Assembly: GCF_004116265.1 (NCBI RefSeq)
Contig: NZ_QOUX01000025.1
Span: forward strand, 1 to 64,000
Origin: Anaerobacillus alkaliphilus
Lineage (GTDB): Bacteria; Bacillota; Bacilli; Bacillales; Anaerobacillaceae
DNA: 64,000 nucleotides
Direction: 5' to 3'
Made by a program: the position numbers and the translations under genes. Of this stretch, positions 60,042 to 64,000 are shown piece by piece (the stretch's first letter is position 1; each line of letters opens with the position of its first letter). Below the pieces are notes generated by a model. That model was not told the DNA's origin. It did not search any database and was given only the letters and a program-made list of their open reading frames with translations.

Positions 60042-60602
60042 TTATTTACAGCAGTCACACTTACTCTTTTTGTGTTCAAATGATTTAATAGATTCAAAAG
60101 GATAGATTCGAACAAATTTGTCTTTTTCTTTCTTATCTTTTTTCTTGCAAGGGTCTCTACGGTCTTTTTTGTCATCTTTTAACTCGACTTCTACATAATC
60201 AGATCCGACGAAACATAGTTTTCCCTCAACTATTTCGCAGTCTTCTCCACAACTAATGTCCATTTTAATTTCACAACCAATGAGTTGTCGTAATTTATAA
60301 CTCATCCCACCATATAATCCACCTAAACGAAGGCGAAAACGGTCATCACATAAAAAACGGTCATCATAATAAAAGCTTCTATCAGAAATGACTGGGGTTC
60401 TACAATCCGTGTAACAGTTAGAACACCCACAAGAGTGATGTCTATGGTGTAGATGACAAGAATGATGTGAATGGTGTAGATGATGAGGGTGATAGCTGTG
60501 GCGATCCCGTCGATAATGTCTTTGGTGATCACTATAGCAGCTACAACGTGAATGTTTAAACTCATGTCCTCGGTTGCAAGTACAGTGATGATACATACTC
60601 AT
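60042..60602 (-). CDS. His/Cys/Asp-rich coat-like protein with small beta domain
   Basis: A 186-residue protein from ATG 60602 behind AAGGAGG. The first ~75 residues are dominated by His, with Tyr, Arg, Cys and Ser (RHYRRDRHSYHPHHLHHSHHSCHLHHRHH and CGCSNC), a likely metal-binding tract. Residues about 110-185 form a beta domain (LIGCEIKMDISCGEDCEIVEGKLCFVGSDYVEVEL...FVRIYPFESIKSF) interrupted by a Lys/Asp run, and the chain ends CDCCK. Resembles spore coat proteins in composition. CATACGATA upstream fits a sigma-K -10. Confidence 0.75.
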   Translation of the reverse strand: MSMYHHCTCNRGHEFKHSRCSCYSDHQRHYRRDRHSYHPHHLHHSHHSCHLHHRHHSCGCSNCYTDCRTPVISDRSFYYDDRFLCDDRFRLRLGGLYGGMSYKLRQLIGCEIKMDISCGEDCEIVEGKLCFVGSDYVEVELKDDKKDRRDPCKKKDKKEKDKFVRIYPFESIKSFEHKKSKCDCCK

Positions 60603-60663
60603 TTTATAATCCTCCTTCAAAATATTTGAGTTAACGAACAATGATTTGTTCTAACTCTTGTAT

Positions 60664-60672
60664 TATCGTATG
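60664..60672 (-). promoter_or_regulatory. Sigma-K-like -10 box before the His/Cys-rich gene
   Basis: On the minus strand TCGAACGAGCATACGATAAT holds CATACGATA, the same nine bases found before the gerP-like operon. A palindrome GAACAATGATTTGTTC (60636-60651) lies between it and the gene. Confidence 0.4.
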
Positions 60673-60833
60673 CTCGTTCGATTGAAATGAATGGAGGAAC
60701 AACTATTATTAGATAAATAGGTTTTTTACGGAAGATTAGTCAAATTTTTATCTTTTTATAAAGTGGTCTTTAACCCGTGTCCGTGTATGGAGATTGAACA
60801 TAGAATATTAAAGTTCAAGTCTTATAGATAGAG

Positions 60834-61436
60834 GTGAGACCCATAAAAAGAGCAGTTCTATACGGTTTTATGTTGCTGTCCATCCTTTTTGCGGTTTATT
60901 TTGTGTATCATTTTCAGAAAAAGGATACACTGCCTGTTTTAGATCAAGTAGAGCCTTTTATATTAGAAGACCGTTATGGTAATCTGTACACTTCTAATAA
61001 TGAGAAGGTTAAATTATTAGCGTTTTTTTACACGCGTTGCCCAGACATTTGTCCGATGACGATGATGGATTTTAGAGAATTACAAGCAAAACTGAAATTA
61101 CAAGGGGTATTCGGTAAAGATGTCGAGCTAATAGCGATTACGCTAGACCCCGAGCATGATGATTTACAAGCAATCACTATTTACGCCGAAGCTTTTGAAG
61201 CAGATCCTGAGGGATGGAAATTTCTAAGAGGAACTTTATCTGAGACGGAGAAAGTCGCTAATGCCTATCATATGAAATTTAAAAAAGTAAGTGGTGATTT
61301 TATTGCTCATAATACGACGATGTTTCTGATCGATAAGGATAATCGAATACGTGGTCTTTATGATATGGCCAATGCAAAGAAACGGATTGATCAAGACGGA
61401 ATTATGGATGCGCTAATAACATTAGTGAATGAATAA
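60834..61436 (+). CDS. SCO1/SenC family protein (MnxC-like)
   Basis: A 200-residue membrane-anchored thioredoxin-fold protein. N-terminal TM (about 6-26), then the SCO domain with copper-binding CPDIC in FFYTRCPDICPMTMMDF and the distal His in FIAHNTTMFLID. SCO proteins deliver copper or keep Cys reduced for copper enzymes. A SCO protein (MnxC) belongs to the SG-1 mnx operon, so service to the nearby oxidase is likely. The GTG 60834 start overlaps its own GAGGTGA, so the true start is uncertain. Confidence 0.85.
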   Translation: MRPIKRAVLYGFMLLSILFAVYFVYHFQKKDTLPVLDQVEPFILEDRYGNLYTSNNEKVKLLAFFYTRCPDICPMTMMDFRELQAKLKLQGVFGKDVELIAITLDPEHDDLQAITIYAEAFEADPEGWKFLRGTLSETEKVANAYHMKFKKVSGDFIAHNTTMFLIDKDNRIRGLYDMANAKKRIDQDGIMDALITLVNE

Positions 61437-61466
61437 ATGGAGATTGTTTAGAAAGGAACTAAAGCG

Positions 61467-61916
61467 ATGAAAATATTCTTAACCTTATTCTTTCTCACTT
61501 TTGCAACTTTTTTTGTTACCGCTTGTTCAGGTGAATTGAACAAGAAAATAGCTCTTTCTGAGTTAGTAGACGTAGAGATAATTATAGGAGAAGACGTGAA
61601 ACTGGACGAAGAAACGGTTTTAAATGTGAAGGTAACTCAAGGAGATGAGGCGGTTTTAGATGCAGATCAGGTTGAATTTGAAATATGGAAAACGGACCGG
61701 CCGGAAGATAGGGTATTTTTGGAAGCAATTCATGTTAAAGACGGGATCTATAGTGTGACAGTGCTATTTAAAGAGGAAGGCGTGTACATCGTTCAGCCAC
61801 ACGTAACCGCTCGAGGCTCACACGTTATGCCTAAGAAAGAGGTTATCGTTGGAAATGTATTTGAACAAGGGAATCATTATAACGACGACAGCAAAAGTGA
61901 AAAACATGACCATTAA
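61467..61916 (+). CDS. YtkA-like lipoprotein with His-rich tail
   Basis: A 149-residue lipoprotein: signal segment with lipobox VTAC, then an immunoglobulin-like YtkA domain (VLNVKVTQGDEAVLDADQVEFEIWKTD, IYSVTVLFKEEGVYIVQPHVTARGSHVMPKKEV) and a His/Asp-rich end (NHYNDDSKSEKHDH). YtkA/FixH-like proteins often accompany SCO and copper oxidases. It lies 30 bases after the SCO gene, behind GAAAGGAAC. Copper handling at the membrane is inferred. Confidence 0.83.
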   Translation: MKIFLTLFFLTFATFFVTACSGELNKKIALSELVDVEIIIGEDVKLDEETVLNVKVTQGDEAVLDADQVEFEIWKTDRPEDRVFLEAIHVKDGIYSVTVLFKEEGVYIVQPHVTARGSHVMPKKEVIVGNVFEQGNHYNDDSKSEKHDH

Positions 61917-62028
61917 GAGGTAGCGCCATTCAGTAGGAAGAAGTGTCCCTCATTCTCTTAAAGAGGTTTATGGAAGAATGATATCGAATATACTGCTTAA
62001 CAAAAACAAATTGGAAATGAGGGACTAT

Positions 62029-62643
62029 ATGGAGCAAGCATTTTCAACGAACATGATTGACCCTTCGCAAAATACTAGTCAGGAAAATTATAAGCTCTTA
62101 ATTGGTAGCATTATCCCGAGACCAATCGCTTTTGTCACGACACAGTCGCAAAGTGGGGTAATAAATGGAGCGCCCTTTAGTTACTTTAACATCGTCTCGT
62201 CGAACCCACCGCTTATCTCGATATCAATTCAGCGAGGAGGAGATAGGCAAAAGGATACAGCAAGGAATATCCTTGCAAAAAAAGAATTTGTCGTTCATAT
62301 TGTTGATGAAGACAATGTTGAAAAGGTAAATATGACTGCAGCAAGTCTTCCACCAGATGAAAGTGAAATTGAACTTTCAGGGTTAACCCCAATTTCTAGT
62401 ACGAAGATTTCCGTCCCTGGAGTGAAAGAAGCAAAAATTCGTATGGAATGTGTGTTAGAGCAGTCATTAGAGCTAGGTGGTAACTGTGACTTTATTATAG
62501 GTAGAGTCGTTCAGTTTTATTTTAGTGATGAAATATATCAAGATGGGAAAATAAATCCTCACAGCCTGCGAGCAGTTAGTCGCCTCGCAGGTAATGATTA
62601 CGCAAAAATAGGTGAAATTTTCACTCTTGAGAGACCTAAATAG
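62029..62643 (+). CDS. Flavin reductase-like FMN-binding protein
   Basis: A 204-residue protein of the DIM6/NTAB flavin reductase-like family: LLIGSIIPRPIAFVTTQSQSGVINGAPFSYFNIVSSNPPLISISI, DTARNILAKKEFVVHIVDED, ECVLEQSLELG and a C-terminal AVSRLAGNDYAKIGEIF. ATG 62029 is chosen because GAGGGA lies just before it; the frame is open upstream. Followed after 15 bases by an esterase. It may reduce flavin for an oxygenase or act on quinones. Confidence 0.85.
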   Translation: MEQAFSTNMIDPSQNTSQENYKLLIGSIIPRPIAFVTTQSQSGVINGAPFSYFNIVSSNPPLISISIQRGGDRQKDTARNILAKKEFVVHIVDEDNVEKVNMTAASLPPDESEIELSGLTPISSTKISVPGVKEAKIRMECVLEQSLELGGNCDFIIGRVVQFYFSDEIYQDGKINPHSLRAVSRLAGNDYAKIGEIFTLERPK

Positions 62644-62658
62644 AAAAGGAGACGAACC

Positions 62659-63264
62659 ATGAAACATATCTTTCAAAAAGGAACAAATCCCTCAAAACCA
62701 ACATTATTGTTATTACACGGTACAGGAGGAAATGAAAACGACTTATTACCGTTGGCAGACTTAATTGATAAGGAAGCATCTGTGTTAAGTGTGCGCGGGA
62801 ATGTATCAGAGAATGGGATGCCGCGCTTTTTCCGTCGTTTAGCAGAAGGGGTATTTGATATGGAGGATTTAATCTTCCGTACGAAGGAACTTCATGAATT
62901 CTTAAATGAGGCAGCTGTAAAATATGAATTTGACCGCAATAATATCGTAGCTGTCGGCTATTCAAATGGAGCAAACATTGCGGGAAGCTTGTTATTTCAT
63001 TACGGAAACTCATTAAAAGCTGCTAGCCTACATCACCCAATGGTGCCACGTCGAGATATTGAATTACCTGATTTAACGGGTACATCTGTCTTTATTGCGG
63101 CAGGTACAAATGATCCGATTTGTACATCTGAAGAGTCTATCGAACTTCAATCATTATTAGAAAAAGCGAAAGCTACGGTAGACATTCATTGGGAAAACCG
63201 CGGACATCAATTGACGAGAGATGAAGTAGATGCTGCTGCTAAGTGGTATCAGTCATTATTATAA
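62659..63264 (+). CDS. Alpha/beta hydrolase, MhqD-like carboxylesterase
   Basis: A 201-residue hydrolase of the phospholipase/carboxylesterase type. Oxyanion region LLLHGTGGNENDLLPLA, nucleophile Ser in VGYSNGANIAG, acid Asp in GTNDPICT, and catalytic His in NRGHQLTRDE. B. subtilis MhqD is in the MhqR regulon with DoxX and dioxygenase genes. The same kinds of gene are here, with a DoxX gene directly after. AAAGGAGAC precedes ATG 62659. Confidence 0.88.
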   Translation: MKHIFQKGTNPSKPTLLLLHGTGGNENDLLPLADLIDKEASVLSVRGNVSENGMPRFFRRLAEGVFDMEDLIFRTKELHEFLNEAAVKYEFDRNNIVAVGYSNGANIAGSLLFHYGNSLKAASLHHPMVPRRDIELPDLTGTSVFIAAGTNDPICTSEESIELQSLLEKAKATVDIHWENRGHQLTRDEVDAAAKWYQSLL

Positions 63265-63274
63265 TGGAGCAACT

Positions 63275-63676
63275 ATGAGAAACGATATTGGTGCTTTATT
63301 ATTAAGAATTACATTAGGAGTAGTCTTTCTAAGCCATGGCTTAGCTAAGTTTCAGGGAGGCATTGAAAATGTCGTAGGCTGGTTTCAATCAATAGGATTG
63401 CCAGGATTTATGGCCTATGGGGTAGCTGGGATAGAAGTGATTGGTGGGGCCGCACTCATCGTCGGTTTAGGTACGAGGGTATTTTCATTGCTTTTTTCAC
63501 TAATCCTTTTAGGCGCAATTGTTAAAGTGAAGTTTGCTGCAGGGTTTTTAGATGGTTATGCATACGATGTCATTTTACTAGCCATTGGCATTCATCTTTC
63601 ATTAAACGGTAGTAAGTTCTTTTCTTTAGACCAGTCGTTGTTTTCAAATACTAAAGAACATACATATAGAGGCTGA
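63275..63676 (+). CDS. DoxX family membrane protein (second copy)
   Basis: A 133-residue protein. ATG 63275 follows ATGGAGC. DoxX pattern with four TM segments: ALLLRITLGVVFLSHGLAKFQGGIENVVGWFQSIGLPGFMAYGVAGIEVIGGAALIVGLGTRVFSLLF. Similar to the DoxX gene at 49524. Forms an operon with the MhqD-like hydrolase and flavin reductase. Confidence 0.88.
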   Translation: MRNDIGALLLRITLGVVFLSHGLAKFQGGIENVVGWFQSIGLPGFMAYGVAGIEVIGGAALIVGLGTRVFSLLFSLILLGAIVKVKFAAGFLDGYAYDVILLAIGIHLSLNGSKFFSLDQSLFSNTKEHTYRG

Positions 63677-63697
63677 CAAATCTGTCAGTCTTTTTTA
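63670..63697 (+). terminator. Terminator after the second DoxX gene
   Basis: GGCTGACA pairs with TGTCAGTC around AATC, followed by TTTTTT. Confidence 0.85.
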
Positions 63698-63766
63698 ATT
63701 TTTAGAAAATTCTATGTAAATTGTAGAAAATCAGGTACAATTTATAAAAAACGAACAGGTGACCAA

Positions 63767-64000
63767 ATGAGGGGAAAAGGGTTGGTAGGTAGAAGGATTA
63801 TTAAAACAGGAATTTCGGTATTTATTACGGCGCTTATTTGTATCTTGCTAAAGCTCCCTCCAGAGTTTGCCGTAATTGCAGCGATTGTGACGATTGAACC
63901 GACGGCCTCAGATTCGATTAGAAAAGGGTTAGTCCGTTTTCCTGCATCAGCAATTGGCGCAGGATTCGCAGTGTTATTTGTCTTTTTATTTGGACCGTCA
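63767..64000 (+). CDS. Aromatic acid exporter family protein (UPF0421/ArAE type), 5' part
   Basis: A partial gene: 78 codons to the window edge from ATG 63767 behind CAGGTGA. The sequence GRRIIKTGISVFITALICILLKLPPEFAVIAAIVTIEPTASDSIRKGLVRFPASAIGAGFAVLFVF matches the N-terminal TM half of the ArAE_1/UPF0421 family (FUSC-like). These proteins are proposed to export aromatic acids, which would fit next to quinone-stress genes, but the family is general and the link is inference. Confidence 0.82.
   Translation, partial: MRGKGLVGRRIIKTGISVFITALICILLKLPPEFAVIAAIVTIEPTASDSIRKGLVRFPASAIGAGFAVLFVFLFGPS

Noticed and set aside
61920-62028. MhqR-type operator before the flavin reductase
   Set aside because: GATATCGAATATAC has some symmetry but does not match the TATCTTGAATTCAAGATA pattern of the other sites.
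62636-63013. Minus-strand 125-aa frame opposite the MhqD-like gene
   Set aside because: Shadow of a clear alpha/beta hydrolase gene; no start signal and no recognisable domain.

Overview
The window is about 64 kb of low-GC, spore-forming Bacillaceae chromosome. The evidence is a purine operon in the Bacillus order (purE-K-B-C-S-Q-L-F-M-N-H-D), Bacillus subtilis-like synteny (UPF0316 gene, NETI-motif gene, pur, yerA, yerB, yerC, then pcrB-pcrA-ligA-camS-opuE), gerP-type germination genes, and strong AGGAGG-type ribosome binding sites. The species cannot be fixed from the sequence alone.

Layout. 1-500: the 3' part of a 5S rRNA and its terminator, with the 5S tail, terminator and downstream spacer present as a ~195-bp tandem duplication. 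0.66-5.9 kb: two-component system plus an ABC/FtsX exporter whose permease is frameshifted. 5.9-7.7 kb: a GNAT gene with an internal stop, a seven-copy 52-bp tandem array, and a minus-strand FrnE/DsbA-type oxidoreductase whose first catalytic Cys codon is UGA. 8.0-22.2 kb: UPF0316 and NETI genes, PurBoxes, a guanine riboswitch and the complete de novo purine operon. 22-27.6 kb: small membrane proteins, yerA-yerB-yerC and a chemoreceptor. 27.6-34 kb: spore-type low-complexity protein, small heat-shock protein, a ureohydrolase resembling guanidine hydrolases followed by an ECF-type (Co/Ni) ATPase, a divergent gerP-like cluster and a LysM protein. 34.2-42.7 kb: pcrB, pcrA, ligA, camS and a proline symporter with a 34-aa companion. 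43.5-44.06 kb: a second 52-bp tandem array (ten copies). 44.2-47 kb: pspA-nfeD-floT membrane-stress operon behind a sigma-W-type promoter. 47-49.3 kb: lipoprotein and small membrane proteins. 49.5-51 kb: DoxX and ring-cleaving dioxygenase genes with MhqR-type palindromes. 51.2-61.9 kb: an accessory region of coat-like proteins built around a 1217-aa multicopper oxidase of the MnxG type with small MnxE/MnxF-like partners, and further on an SCO protein and a YtkA-like lipoprotein. 62-63.7 kb: flavin reductase, MhqD-like hydrolase and a second DoxX. The window ends inside an aromatic-acid-exporter-like gene.

Most interesting. (1) The FrnE-like gene at 6989-7687 (minus) looks like a selenoprotein: UGA lies exactly at the first Cys of CPFC, and a hairpin with a G-containing five-base apical loop begins 28 nt after it, matching the bacterial SECIS layout. 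(2) The Mnx-like manganese/phenol oxidase cluster is bracketed by two paralogous two-domain proteins and surrounded by small beta-rich, coat-like proteins; quinone-stress genes lie on both sides. (3) Heptad-repeat hairpins sit in three spacers of the pur operon and two spacers of the pcr-lig region, just ahead of the next ribosome binding site. (4) Two distant tandem arrays have the same 52-bp period and a shared motif skeleton.

Limits: everything here was read by eye from sequence. No database search, folding program or promoter scan was run. Start codons were chosen by Shine-Dalgarno spacing and family length.
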